From: Acidobacterium sp. S8 | Lineage (GTDB): Bacteria > Acidobacteriota > Terriglobia > Terriglobales > Acidobacteriaceae | Assembly (NCBI RefSeq): GCF_009765985.1 | Contig: NZ_LMUM01000008.1 | Location: forward strand, 1 to 64,000 | Length of the DNA: 64,000 nucleotides | Direction: 5' to 3' | Shown: positions 52,348 through 62,217 of the stretch, one piece after another | Layout of the letters: every line of letters starts with the position of its first letter | Numbering within the stretch: the first letter of the stretch is position 1 | Program-made: the position numbers and the translations under genes | Notes under the pieces: generated by a model | Database searches by the model: none | Told to the model about the DNA's origin: nothing | What the model saw: the letters and a program-made list of their open reading frames with translations, nothing else

Positions 52348-54621
52348 ATGCCCATCATGAAGAACAAGCGCGTTACCATCGCCGTACTTGGAGCCATCTC
52401 GCTTGTCCTTCTCCTGGTGTTGGCATCACTTAATGCATTCAAGCTGAATTTTCTCTATCCCCATAGCGTCGCGGCTATTTTTCTATTTACTACGCTCTCA
52501 GTTGTTGTCTTCCTGCTTTTCCTGCTCCTGCTTGTGCTGCTTTCGCGCAACATCCTCAAAATCTATGCCGACCGCCGCAGCCGCGTGCTGGGATCGAGGC
52601 TCCGCTCCCGTCTTTTGGTCGGCGCACTGGTGCTCTCATTCGCCCCTGCGGCATTCATGTTTTTCTTCAGCTTTGGGCTGATGAACCGTTCGATCGACCG
52701 GTGGTTCTCGCAGCCAGTCTCCGAACTGCGCGAAGATTCCACCCGCATCGCCCTTGAGCTCTCTCACTATGTCACTCAGAACGCTCGCGCAGAGGCTGAG
52801 TCCCTCGCGCGCTCTGAAGCAATTGCTTTGAATTACCAGGCTGAAAATACAAATGCGCTGTTGGATGAGATTCGCACCCACCGCATTACCCTGCAGGGCG
52901 GCTTTGCTGTGCTCTATCGCGACAATGCAGCGATCGTACAGTATCAGATGCCCCATCCAGAGGGCGCAGTAAAGATACGTACATGGTTGGATGACAATGC
53001 AAGGGTGACAGTGCACGAGGAACCATTGATCGAGATTGTGCATAAGGCGGCCCAGCGCACGGATGAGCCAGTGCTTACGATCGGCGATACGGATTACGCC
53101 CTGGGCACCGCCACCACCTCGGGCGGCGGAGTCGTCGTTGTTGGCCTGCCACTTCCATCGGGTCTCAGTGCGACCGTGGCCGACGTTCGCGCGGGTACGC
53201 AGCAATACTGGGCCGTCTACCGCGAACGGCGCAGCATCCGCAGCACATACCTGCTGTTACTTCTGCTGCTCACAACGCTCACGTTTTTTGCCAGCAGCTG
53301 GCTGGCCTGGTTCTTTTCCAAGCAGATTACGCGGCCACTTGAAAATCTGGCAGAAGCAATGGACGGAATTGCTGCCGGGCGTTACGAGCAGCGCGTTACG
53401 ATATCCGCAACGGAGGAGCTGGGCGAGCTGCTACAGGCATTCAACCATATGGCTGCCGATCTTGAGCAGAGTCGTATGATCGCAGAGCAATCCACGGCGC
53501 AGCTGTTTGAAGCAAATGCAACGCTGGAGGAGCGCCGCCGCGAACTCGAGACGATTCTCGAAACCATTCCCGGCGGCGTAGTCACCCTTGATGCGGCGTT
53601 GCATATTTCACAGGCAAACCAGGCTTTCGCCGACCTGCTGCCTCCGGGCACATTGCAGCCTCTGCAGGGTGTTCCACTCACCGCTGTTGTGCCTGAGGAT
53701 GTGGGCAGCGAGTTGATGCTGCTGGCACGCCGCGCAAGGCGAATGGGCGTGGCTGCAACAGAATTTGATATCCGCCACCCGAAAGGCAAATTAAATCTTT
53801 CCGCCACCATGGCCATGCTGCCCCTGGGCGAAAAACGCCGCGGCTTCATACTTGTGCTGGAAGATGTAAGCGAATTTTTGCAGGCGCAGCGTCAGCTCGC
53901 ATGGAAAGAGGTGGCGCAGCGCGTCGCGCATGAAATTAAAAATCCGCTCACGCCGATTGCTCTTTCTGCCGCACGCATCAAGCGGCACGTCGATCGCAAT
54001 GCGCCAGAGTCGCCGGATGTCATCCGCTCCTGCAGTGACGTAATCCTTGGCTCAGTGGAAACATTGCGAACGCTGGTCGATCAGTTTGCGGCACTCGCAC
54101 AATTTCCAACGGCGCATCCTAAACCTGCGGACCTCAATTTGATTGTCGAGAACGCCTTGCGTCTGTTTGAGGATCGACTTGAAAACATCCGGGTAGACAA
54201 GCATCTTGCGTCGAAGATCCCGCTTGTAATGGCAGATGCTGAAGCGATGAAACGCGCCGTCGCGAATCTCATCGACAACGCAGCCGAAGCCATGCAGGAT
54301 AGTGGCCTGCGTGTGCTCTCGATCGAAACCGCGCTCACCGATCACCACGAGATGGCCGAGGTTATCATCAGCGACACCGGCCACGGACTCACCGACGATG
54401 CTCGCGAGCGTCTCTTTCTTCCCTACTTCTCAACCAAACAACGCGGTACTGGACTGGGTCTTGCGATCGCGGCAAAGATCGTTCAAGATCACCAGGGTGC
54501 CATTCGGGCTGAGCAGAACTCCCCGTCGGGCGCTCGATTTATTATCGAACTGCCGCTCGCGGCGAACGGCAATGGCACTGGCGATGCATGGCCCTCTGTG
54601 GTGAATAAGGCGGCCCGATGA
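52348..54621 (+). CDS. NtrY-like membrane sensor histidine kinase
   Basis: 757 aa from ATG 52348 (GGAG 6 bases before it). There are three N-terminal membrane segments, a periplasmic part, a further membrane helix near 'YLLLLLLLTTLTFFASSWLA', a HAMP domain ('TRPLENLAEAMDGIAAGRYE'), a PAS domain ('ILETIPGGVVTLDAALHISQ') and the kinase core. The H-box is 'VAHEIKNPLTPIALSA', the N-box 'LIDNAAEAM' and the G-boxes 'DTGHGL' and 'GTGLGLAI'. This is the NtrY architecture. It overlaps its response regulator by 4 bases (ATGA). Nitrogen or redox sensing is known for relatives; the signal here is unknown. Confidence 0.9.
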   Translation: MPIMKNKRVTIAVLGAISLVLLLVLASLNAFKLNFLYPHSVAAIFLFTTLSVVVFLLFLLLLVLLSRNILKIYADRRSRVLGSRLRSRLLVGALVLSFAPAAFMFFFSFGLMNRSIDRWFSQPVSELREDSTRIALELSHYVTQNARAEAESLARSEAIALNYQAENTNALLDEIRTHRITLQGGFAVLYRDNAAIVQYQMPHPEGAVKIRTWLDDNARVTVHEEPLIEIVHKAAQRTDEPVLTIGDTDYALGTATTSGGGVVVVGLPLPSGLSATVADVRAGTQQYWAVYRERRSIRSTYLLLLLLLTTLTFFASSWLAWFFSKQITRPLENLAEAMDGIAAGRYEQRVTISATEELGELLQAFNHMAADLEQSRMIAEQSTAQLFEANATLEERRRELETILETIPGGVVTLDAALHISQANQAFADLLPPGTLQPLQGVPLTAVVPEDVGSELMLLARRARRMGVAATEFDIRHPKGKLNLSATMAMLPLGEKRRGFILVLEDVSEFLQAQRQLAWKEVAQRVAHEIKNPLTPIALSAARIKRHVDRNAPESPDVIRSCSDVILGSVETLRTLVDQFAALAQFPTAHPKPADLNLIVENALRLFEDRLENIRVDKHLASKIPLVMADAEAMKRAVANLIDNAAEAMQDSGLRVLSIETALTDHHEMAEVIISDTGHGLTDDARERLFLPYFSTKQRGTGLGLAIAAKIVQDHQGAIRAEQNSPSGARFIIELPLAANGNGTGDAWPSVVNKAAR

Positions 54622-55973
54622 ACCACATATTGGTGGTAGATGACGAAGCCGATATCCGCAAACTGCTGGAAGAGATTTTTCGCGAAGAAGAATATGCGGT
54701 CGCCAGCACTGGGACCGGGAACGAAGCGCTGGTGCTGCTCCGCGACGTAAGCTACGATGTGATGCTGCTCGACATTTGGCTGCCCGACCGTGATGGTCTG
54801 GACGTGCTGAATGAAATTCGTTCGCTCGATACCGAAAACAAGCCCGAGGTCATCATCATTTCCGGACATGGCACGATTGAAACGGCGGTGCGTGCCACCA
54901 AGTTAGGCGCTTTCGATTTTCTGGAAAAGCCACTTTCGCTCGAACGCACGCTCATCGTCGTTAAGAACGCAATTGAGGCCCGACGGCTTCGCGTCGAAAA
55001 TCTCGAATACAAACGCCAACTTGCGCTGCAAACGCCGATCACAGGCGAGAGTGTTCCCGCTAAAGCCCTGCGCCAGCAGATCAGGCTCATGGCGCCCACC
55101 AATGGTCGCGTGCTTATCTTCGGCGAATCGGGCAGCGGCAAGGAACTGATTGCGCGTGCCATTCACGCAGAAAGCCAGCGCCGCGAACGCGTCTTTGTTG
55201 AGCTGAATTGCGCCGCGATTCCCGAGGACTACATCGAGAGCGAGCTATTCGGCTATCGCAACAGCGCTATACCTGGCGGCCCGACCGAGAAGCGCGGCAC
55301 CTTCGAACGCGCGGATGGCGGTACGCTATTCCTCGATGAAGTAGGCGACATGAGCCTTAAAACTCAGGCCAAAGTATTGCGCGCTCTCGATGAACAACGG
55401 TTTACGCCGGTTGGAGCGGTACACGCCATGAGTGTGGACGTTCGCGTGATCGCCGCCACAAATAAGAATCTCGAAGAAGAAATTGCCAAGGGAAACTTTC
55501 GCGAGGACCTTTTCTATCGCTTGAATGTCATTCCGTTTTACGTGCCGCCTCTGCGCGACCGCAAGGAAGACATTTCACTCCTGGCGCGTGATTTCCTCCG
55601 CGGCTTTGGCCGCGAATACGGTCGGCCTCGCGTCGAGCTCGCTGAAGACGCGATCGAACTACTCAAGCAGTACCATTGGCCGGGAAATGTTCGGGAGCTG
55701 AAGAACCTGATCGAACGTATCCTGATCCTCAATCCGCAGGCGCCGCGAATTGAGCGTAAACATCTCCCTATGCTCGTGCATCGCGGCGCAAGCAAGCATA
55801 GCGAAGATTTCAGCACGCTGCACCAGGCGCGCGAAGCATACGAGCGCGACTACATTTTGAAGAAGATCGATGAGTGTCACGGCAACATAAGCCGCGCTGC
55901 AGAATCACTTGGCCTCGAACGCAGCCATCTCTACAGAAAAATGCGAACACTCGGCATCAGCGTCCGGGAATAG
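54618..55973 (+). CDS. NtrX-like response regulator (AAA+ domain, Fis-type DNA-binding)
   Basis: 451 aa. The receiver domain has acidic D9/D10-type residues and phospho-acceptor D52 in 'VMLLDIWLPDRDG'. The AAA+ domain has Walker A 'GESGSGKELIARAIH' and Walker B 'GGTLFLDEVGDM'. The C-terminal helix-turn-helix is 'NISRAAESLGLERSHLYRKM'. The GAFTGA loop needed for contact with sigma-54 is replaced by 'YRNSAIPGGPTEKRG', as expected for the NtrX branch. It may therefore work with other sigma factors. It is cotranscribed with the NtrY-like kinase. Confidence 0.9.
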   Translation: MNHILVVDDEADIRKLLEEIFREEEYAVASTGTGNEALVLLRDVSYDVMLLDIWLPDRDGLDVLNEIRSLDTENKPEVIIISGHGTIETAVRATKLGAFDFLEKPLSLERTLIVVKNAIEARRLRVENLEYKRQLALQTPITGESVPAKALRQQIRLMAPTNGRVLIFGESGSGKELIARAIHAESQRRERVFVELNCAAIPEDYIESELFGYRNSAIPGGPTEKRGTFERADGGTLFLDEVGDMSLKTQAKVLRALDEQRFTPVGAVHAMSVDVRVIAATNKNLEEEIAKGNFREDLFYRLNVIPFYVPPLRDRKEDISLLARDFLRGFGREYGRPRVELAEDAIELLKQYHWPGNVRELKNLIERILILNPQAPRIERKHLPMLVHRGASKHSEDFSTLHQAREAYERDYILKKIDECHGNISRAAESLGLERSHLYRKMRTLGISVRE

Positions 55974-55984
55974 TCTTCTGACTG

Positions 55985-56219
55985 AATAGTTGTCATCCTG
56001 ACATCAAGAAGAAAGTCTTCATTCTGAGCGCGTACCTCGAGAAGAGTGCATGAGATCGTTTCGTCTCGATACACTCTTGCCGGCGTTTCACACTAAACGG
56101 TTGCGCGAACAGCATTTCACCGAAAGGATCTTTACATGGGAGGAAATAGACGATAGTTATCCTCCCCGCCCGCATCCCATGGATTCTTCGCTTCGCTCAG
56201 AATGACGACTCTATGGGGA
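55985..56219. repeat. Cluster of dispersed repeats
   Basis: GTCATCCTGACATCAAGAAG (about 55991) and TCATTCTGAGCGCG (about 56019) are followed by ATTCTTCGCTTCGCTCAG then AATGACGACTCTATGGGG (56182-56219). The last unit matches 22238-22280 including the flank CTCTAT..GGGG. The region between the convergent ntrX and era genes holds no gene that I can support. Confidence 0.5.
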
Positions 56220-56236
56220 TCGATAACAAATTGACT

Positions 56237-57220
56237 CTATTTTTCTTCTTTTCGTTCGCCCAGCTCTTCCAGCTGTTTGCGCCAATCAAGCGATTCCACA
56301 AAGCCGCGCCGTTCACGCCAATTTTCTTCGACAATCACATGCAACTCAAGAAAAACCTGCGTTCCCAGAAGCGATTCGATTTCCTTACGGGCGTTCGTAC
56401 CAATGCTCTTTAACTTGCTTCCGCCCTTGCCGATCAGAATCGCCTTCTGCCCGGCACGCTCGCAGTAAATTGCCGCAGCGATGCGCGTCACCGGCTTCTT
56501 ATCATGCGGCTGGGGCTCTTCAAATCGCTCAATGACCACCGCCGAGGCATAAGGAACTTCTTCGCCCGTCTCCTGCAGAATGCGTTCGCGGATCAATTCA
56601 GCCACCAGAAATCTTTCAGGCTGATCCGTATATTGATCTTTGGGAAAATAGCGCTCACGTTCGGGCAGATACTCGACCAGCTTTTCAACCAGCCGCTCCA
56701 ATCCATCACCTTTGCGCGCTGAAATTGGAAACACTTCGGCAAATGGATGCAGCGCGCTCAGCTGCGCAATCAGCGGCGCAAGCGTTTCCCTCGTGACAAG
56801 ATCTATCTTGTTAATCACCAGAAACACAGGACAGTCGAGCTTCTTGAGCAGTTCGAAAACGAAAGCATCTTCACTGGCTCCGCGCTTTTTTTCGTCATTC
56901 TCTGACAACTCCAAACGCCGCGTCGCATCCACCATGACCAGAACCACGTCGCGACTTTCGAGCGCATCGTGAACCTCCTGCATCATGCGCCGGTCCAGCC
57001 ACGATCCCGGCTTATGCACGCCTGGTGTATCTACAAAGACAATTTGCGCCGCCGAGTGCTTCCCCTTGCGCGCTGCAACCTCTACAACACCGTGAATACG
57101 GGTACGCGTCGTTTGCGGCTTGCTGGTGACGATCGCCACCTTTTCGCCCACGAGCGCGTTCAACAGCGTGGATTTTCCGGCATTCGGCCGTCCGAGAATA
57201 GATACGAATCCAGATCGCAA
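56237..57220 (-). CDS. era: GTPase Era
   Basis: 327 aa. G1 'GRPNAGKST', G2/G3 'TTRTRIHGVV' and 'FVDTPGVHKPG', and G4 'NKIDLV' precede the KH domain, with 'KAILIGKGGSKLKSIGTNAR' as the RNA-binding GxxG segment. Era binds the 3' end of 16S rRNA and checks 30S maturation. The G domain has a small extra segment ('ARKGKHSAAQ') compared with shorter Era proteins. It starts 3 bases after the DsbA-like gene on the same strand, so the two share a transcript. Confidence 0.94.
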   Translation of the reverse strand: MRSGFVSILGRPNAGKSTLLNALVGEKVAIVTSKPQTTRTRIHGVVEVAARKGKHSAAQIVFVDTPGVHKPGSWLDRRMMQEVHDALESRDVVLVMVDATRRLELSENDEKKRGASEDAFVFELLKKLDCPVFLVINKIDLVTRETLAPLIAQLSALHPFAEVFPISARKGDGLERLVEKLVEYLPERERYFPKDQYTDQPERFLVAELIRERILQETGEEVPYASAVVIERFEEPQPHDKKPVTRIAAAIYCERAGQKAILIGKGGSKLKSIGTNARKEIESLLGTQVFLELHVIVEENWRERRGFVESLDWRKQLEELGERKEEK

Positions 57221-57223
57221 AAG

Positions 57224-57835
57224 TTACTTCCTCGCCTGTTTCGTATTGCCGCCTGTTTCTTCCACGGCTTCGTCAAGCATCGAATACAGCTTATTGAAGT
57301 CAGAGACCTGCGTAGCATTCGTGACTCCGTGTTTGTCAGTCACTACCCACACGGTGGGCGTCTGGTGCACGCCAAGCCTGATACCCAAGTCATAATCCGC
57401 CTTCACCTCGGCCGCCAGCTTGCCTTGCGGGTCGACGGCAAACGGCATCGCCATGCCATGATCCTTGGCAAATTTATCGGTAAAGTTGCGCAGATCGTCC
57501 GGTGTTTCAATGCTCGCCTGGTTAGCGAAGACGGCATCGCGGTAATCGCCGCCCAGCTTCTCGGATTTCGTATCGAACCAGCGGGCATTCACTGCCGCCT
57601 GCGTGCTCCAGCGATGATACTGAATGGGAAAGTCATGCCGTTCCCACGGAATGTGGTATTTCGCCGCGGCGTCTTTCAGCACCGGGTTCTCGTGCGCGCA
57701 GCTCGGACATTCAAGATCGGAAAACTCAATCATCGCCACCTTCGCTCCCGGCGGAGGCTTCAAACCGCTCTGCCCATGGGCCGCTGAAACAATCAGGGCT
57801 GCTGCGCCCATCCATGCAAAAAACGCTCGTGACAT
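57224..57835 (-). CDS. DsbA-like thioredoxin-fold thiol oxidoreductase
   Basis: 203 aa from ATG 57835 (an alternative ATG at 57847 adds four residues). A signal peptide ends AAHGQ. The CPSC active site (C43, C46) lies in 'IEFSDLECPSCAHENP', and a cis-Pro loop is in 'HQTPTVWVV'. This is the DSBA-like/thioredoxin_4 fold used in oxidative folding. A VKOR gene diverges only 76 bases away, and VKOR is the usual recharger of DsbA in bacteria lacking DsbB. The pair therefore probably forms one disulfide-making system. Confidence 0.87.
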   Translation of the reverse strand: MSRAFFAWMGAAALIVSAAHGQSGLKPPPGAKVAMIEFSDLECPSCAHENPVLKDAAAKYHIPWERHDFPIQYHRWSTQAAVNARWFDTKSEKLGGDYRDAVFANQASIETPDDLRNFTDKFAKDHGMAMPFAVDPQGKLAAEVKADYDLGIRLGVHQTPTVWVVTDKHGVTNATQVSDFNKLYSMLDEAVEETGGNTKQARK

Positions 57836-57911
57836 AAAAACTCTCATTCTCTTAAATTCTATCGCGTCGCCCAGCAGGGCGCGTCCAGATATTAGACTGG
57901 AACTAACTTCT

Positions 57912-58313
57912 ATGCGTTATCTCATCGCGCTGCTCGCTATCGCTGGAATCGTAGCTTCTACCCTTGCGCTTCGTATCCACTACTCCATGGACGCGCCACC
58001 ATGCGACATCAACGCGCACTGGGATTGCGGCATCGTCAATCACAGCCGCTATTCGGTCATCCACGGAATTCCTGTGGCCGCAATCGGCATCGTGGGCTAC
58101 GCAGCCATCGCACTCTTTGCACTTACCCGCCGTTATTGGCTGACGCTGGCTGCTTCTATCGTTGGTCTGGCCTTCGCACTTTATCTCACAAATATTGAAG
58201 CACGCATCCTGCAGATCTGGTGCCTTTATTGCGTCATCTCGCAGACCATCATCGCGGTCATTACATTGCTCTCGATCGCAGCGGTCATCGGCCTACGCAA
58301 GGCTAAATCGTAG
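57912..58313 (+). CDS. VKOR-family disulfide reoxidase
   Basis: 133 aa from ATG 57912; the frame stays open upstream to 57624, but that is antisense to the DsbA-like gene. There are four or five membrane helices. C31 and C39 (CDINAHWDC) form the shuttle pair, S45 matches the conserved Ser, and C104/C107 in 'WCLYC' form the quinone-facing CxxC. The protein passes electrons from DsbA to quinones. Its 3' end overlaps the convergent corC-like gene by 11 bases. Confidence 0.9.
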   Translation: MRYLIALLAIAGIVASTLALRIHYSMDAPPCDINAHWDCGIVNHSRYSVIHGIPVAAIGIVGYAAIALFALTRRYWLTLAASIVGLAFALYLTNIEARILQIWCLYCVISQTIIAVITLLSIAAVIGLRKAKS

Positions 58314-59592
58314 GGATGTGCTCCTCTCTGCGTGAAACGCGCAGACTCTCAATGCGCCTGTCTGTTGACGCGAGCACCTCAAAGCGCAGGCCATCTTCTT
58401 CAATGACTTCGCCCTGCATGGGAATTCTGCCGGCAACCTCGCTTACCAGGCCGGCAACTGTTGTTGCTTCATAGTCCTCGGGCCGTTCCCAGTGGTCACC
58501 GAATAGGTCTTCCAGCCGCTCAAGTTCGAGATTTCCCGGTACCAGCCATGCCCCATCTGCATCGCGCTTAGGAGTTTCGAGCTCATCCTCTTCGTGCTCA
58601 TCCGCAATGGAACCGACGATCTCTTCAAGCAAGTCTTCAATCGTCACCAGTCCTGCAACGCCGCCGTATTCGTCGATGACGATGCGCATGTGCTGTTTCT
58701 CGCGCTGCATCTCGCGAAGCAATTCATTTACCTTCTTCGTTTCGGGCACAAAGGCGGCAACCCGCTGGATACTCGCAACTGTGCGTGTGCGCGCAGCTTC
58801 GTCAGACACTCGCAGCAAATCATGCGCAAATGCGATACCGGAAATGTGATCCAGCGTACCCTCGTAGACGGGCACGCGCGATACCGGGTGCTTTTCGATC
58901 AGAAGCAGCAATTCTTCGAGCGTCGCTGAACCCGGAATGGCAATTACCTCCGGACGCGGCGTCATCACCTCGCGCACCACCTTGTCGCCGAATTCGACCG
59001 CCGAACGCACGAGTTCCCGGTCGCCCTCTTCGATGATTCCTTCTTCTTCGCCAGCTTCGATCAGCGCGTCGACTGCCTCTGCTGTCGAGTCTTCTTCTTC
59101 CGGTTTTGGCGACTCCGCCAGGGCTGCAATCGAAAGCAAGAATCCGAGGAACAGTGTTACCGGCAACACCAGGTAAAACAGAGACCGCAGCAGCCAGCGC
59201 GTACGCGCCACCCACAATCCGCGGGTGCGCGTGAAGAAAACAAAGGGCAGCAGGCGGTTAAAGATGACGATGACCAGCACTACGCCCAGAACGGCCTGCC
59301 CGATCTCGCCGAGTGTGGGGCGATCCGTAATGGACGGGCGGTCAAAAAGCAGCATGCCGAAAATCAGCGTCAGGCATGCCAACGCCAATTGCGACAGCAC
59401 TGCAGCCGATAGCATCACGTGCTCGCGGTTCAGACCCAGCCTTGGTTCTACAAGCTGTTCCCATGCGTCGATATTTTCCTGGAACTCGCGGGAAAGAAAT
59501 TTCCCCATCTCGGAGTAGAGCCGGTCGACATAGGACGCCAGCGTTAATACCACCAGCAGGAGAAAGATGAATATGGCAGCTTCCACGTTCAT
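58303..59592 (-). CDS. CorC/HlyC-family CNNM transporter-like protein with CBS domains
   Basis: 429 aa. The membrane (CNNM) domain with 3-4 helices occupies about 1-170. A CBS pair follows, starting 'VREVMTPRPEVIAIPGSATL' and including 'MRIVIDEYGGVAGLVTIEDL'. The CorC/HlyC C-terminal domain is 'RIPMQGEVIEEDGLRFEVLA'. The family is linked to Mg2+/Co2+ transport. The gene overlaps ybeY by 4 bases, in the usual phoH-ybeY-corC order. Confidence 0.9.
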   Translation of the reverse strand: MNVEAAIFIFLLLVVLTLASYVDRLYSEMGKFLSREFQENIDAWEQLVEPRLGLNREHVMLSAAVLSQLALACLTLIFGMLLFDRPSITDRPTLGEIGQAVLGVVLVIVIFNRLLPFVFFTRTRGLWVARTRWLLRSLFYLVLPVTLFLGFLLSIAALAESPKPEEEDSTAEAVDALIEAGEEEGIIEEGDRELVRSAVEFGDKVVREVMTPRPEVIAIPGSATLEELLLLIEKHPVSRVPVYEGTLDHISGIAFAHDLLRVSDEAARTRTVASIQRVAAFVPETKKVNELLREMQREKQHMRIVIDEYGGVAGLVTIEDLLEEIVGSIADEHEEDELETPKRDADGAWLVPGNLELERLEDLFGDHWERPEDYEATTVAGLVSEVAGRIPMQGEVIEEDGLRFEVLASTDRRIESLRVSRREEHIPTI

Positions 59593-60116
59593 TGCGCGCG
59601 GCTCCGGGCTTTTTTCACCGCACTATTCTTCGCTATTTTGGCACTGCTGCGTTGAATCAGACCCACCGGCAATCCAAGCTGCTTTCGCAATTCGTTTTCC
59701 TTGTCGGCCATCTCGCCGTCGTCCGTTTCGTGGTCGTAACCCGAAAGATGCAGCAATCCATGCAGCATCAATATCTTCACTTCTACCTGCAAGGGATGAC
59801 CGTGCTCTTCTGCCTGCTTATGCGCAGTGTCAAGCGAGATCGCCAGATCCCCCGCCTGCTTCTTCGCCGCGCTGGGATGTTCCGCATCCACCGGGAAAGA
59901 CAGCACGTCAGTCGCCTTATTCTTGCCTCGATAATCCCTGTTTAGCTCGCGGACGGTTTTGTCTGTTCCCAGCAGTACCGACACCTCTCCGCGCAGTTTG
60001 GCCGCCGATATAGCTTTCGACAGAAAGCCGCGCAGTTCGCGCATGTTCAAAGCGGAGTGATGAGACGAAGTCGCGGAGTCTGGGTCAGTCACGATCATGC
60101 AAAACGAGGAGGACAC
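59589..60116 (-). CDS. ybeY: Endoribonuclease YbeY
   Basis: 175 aa from GTG 60116, with AGGAGG 6 bases before it on the minus strand. The zinc motif is 'HGLLHLSGYDHE' (H3xH5xH form). 'NRDYRGKNKATDVLSFP' is the other family signature. It acts in 16S rRNA 3'-end maturation and 70S quality control. The C-terminal basic tail is longer than in E. coli. The Shine-Dalgarno and start lie in a perfect hairpin, listed separately. The alternative ATG at 60098 has no ribosome binding site. Confidence 0.92.
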   Translation of the reverse strand: MSSSFCMIVTDPDSATSSHHSALNMRELRGFLSKAISAAKLRGEVSVLLGTDKTVRELNRDYRGKNKATDVLSFPVDAEHPSAAKKQAGDLAISLDTAHKQAEEHGHPLQVEVKILMLHGLLHLSGYDHETDDGEMADKENELRKQLGLPVGLIQRSSAKIAKNSAVKKARSRAQ

Positions 60117-60129
60117 TTGAGTCCTCCTC
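60106..60129 (-). promoter_or_regulatory. Hairpin sequestering the ybeY ribosome binding site
   Basis: GAGGAGGAC (60106-60114) and GTCCTCCTC (60121-60129) are perfect 9-base complements with a 6-base loop. In the minus-strand mRNA the AGGAGG Shine-Dalgarno is in the 5' arm and the GTG start is at the loop and 3' arm border. There is no long T-run after it, so a terminator is less likely than a translation-control or RNA-processing element. Confidence 0.5.
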
Positions 60130-60151
60130 TCTTTGATGGTATCAAGTTCTA

Positions 60152-61162
<1,011 letters not shown>

Positions 61163-61435
61163 CAAGCGGAGAAATGACCTCCCAGGCAGGCTGCAGACAC
61201 AGCCACCATGTGTAATTGGGTTGACGGAGATGGGGGGACGACAGGAAACAGCGTAGTTGCCACCACACCTATTGGATGCGGTGAGGAAAGCAACGGATTG
61301 GCCATTTGCACCAAATCTATGCCGTTTATGGGGTCAGAGTAGCGCCGCTCCGGCCCCGCGTCAATGCCCATTCCATAAAATTATGGCAAAGCCGTATCGA
61401 AGTGGTTCCCTGCAAGGTTCTATTGCGCCTGAAAT

Positions 61436-62044
61436 TTACTTTGCCGCTCCCACAGGCTGCAACTTTGCCGCCAGATAGGTCTGTAGTACCGCTTGAAACT
61501 TTGCCAGCCATGCCGGATGCGCAGGCCACGCCGGCCCACTCACGAGGTTGCCGTCCACGATGGCATCGGTCATCGCCACCTCGACGTATTCCCCGCCCGC
61601 CAACTGTACCTCAGGAGCACAGGCCGGATAGGCACTCACCCGCCGCCCCTTGACGACACCTGCCGCAGCCAGCAACTGTGCCGCGTGGCATATTGCCGCT
61701 ATCGGCTTCTTCTCATCGGCAAAATACCGCACAATTTCCAACACTTTCTCGTTCAGCCGAAGATATTCCGGCGCCCGGCCGCCCGGAATCACCAGCCCGT
61801 CATAATCCTCGACATTGATATCTGCAAACGTCGCATTCAACGCAAAATTATGCCCGCGCTTCTCCGAATAGGTCTGGTCGCCTTCAAAATCGTGGATCGC
61901 CGTACGCACAATCTGACCAGCCTTCTTGTCCGGACAGACTGCATGCACGGTGTGTCCGACCATCTGCAGCGCCTGAAACGGCACCATGATCTCGTAATCC
62001 TCAACGTAATCGCCCGCCAGCAGCAACAATTTTCCGGTAGCCAT
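61436..62044 (-). CDS. DJ-1/PfpI-family protein
   Basis: 202 aa from ATG 62044, with GGAGGAG 7 bases before it. The nucleophile elbow Cys is in '[15 protein letters not shown]', with the Glu-type partner in 'AGDYVEDYE'. The N-terminal Rossmann-like beta strand and '[16 protein letters not shown]' are PfpI/YhbO-like. Such proteins are described as proteases or deglycases protecting against glycation or oxidative stress. It diverges from an aldo/keto reductase, which fits carbonyl detoxification. Confidence 0.88.
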   Translation of the reverse strand: MATGKLLLLAGDYVEDYEIMVPFQALQMVGHTVHAVCPDKKAGQIVRTAIHDFEGDQTYSEKRGHNFALNATFADINVEDYDGLVIPGGRAPEYLRLNEKVLEIVRYFADEKKPIAAICHAAQLLAAAGVVKGRRVSAYPACAPEVQLAGGEYVEVAMTDAIVDGNLVSGPAWPAHPAWLAKFQAVLQTYLAAKLQPVGAAK

Positions 62045-62130
62045 CGTCCACTCCTCCATGTCTGAGACTTCATTTTAGAATGGAGAACCGACGACAACGA
62101 TTCCCTCTGTTCCCGGAAAACCTTGCAACT

Positions 62131-62167
62131 TGTCGTCCTGAGCGAAGGCAGTGAGAGTCGCAAGGCT
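62131..62167. repeat. Dispersed repeat (TGTCGTCCTGAGCGAAGGCA type)
   Basis: Related to 44411-44453, sharing CCTGAGCGAAG. It lies between the divergent PfpI and aldo/keto reductase genes. Confidence 0.4.
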
Positions 62168-62217
62168 CGCATTTCTCATCTACACAAGTGAAGCGTCTCA
62201 AGGAAAAGGAGCAACAA

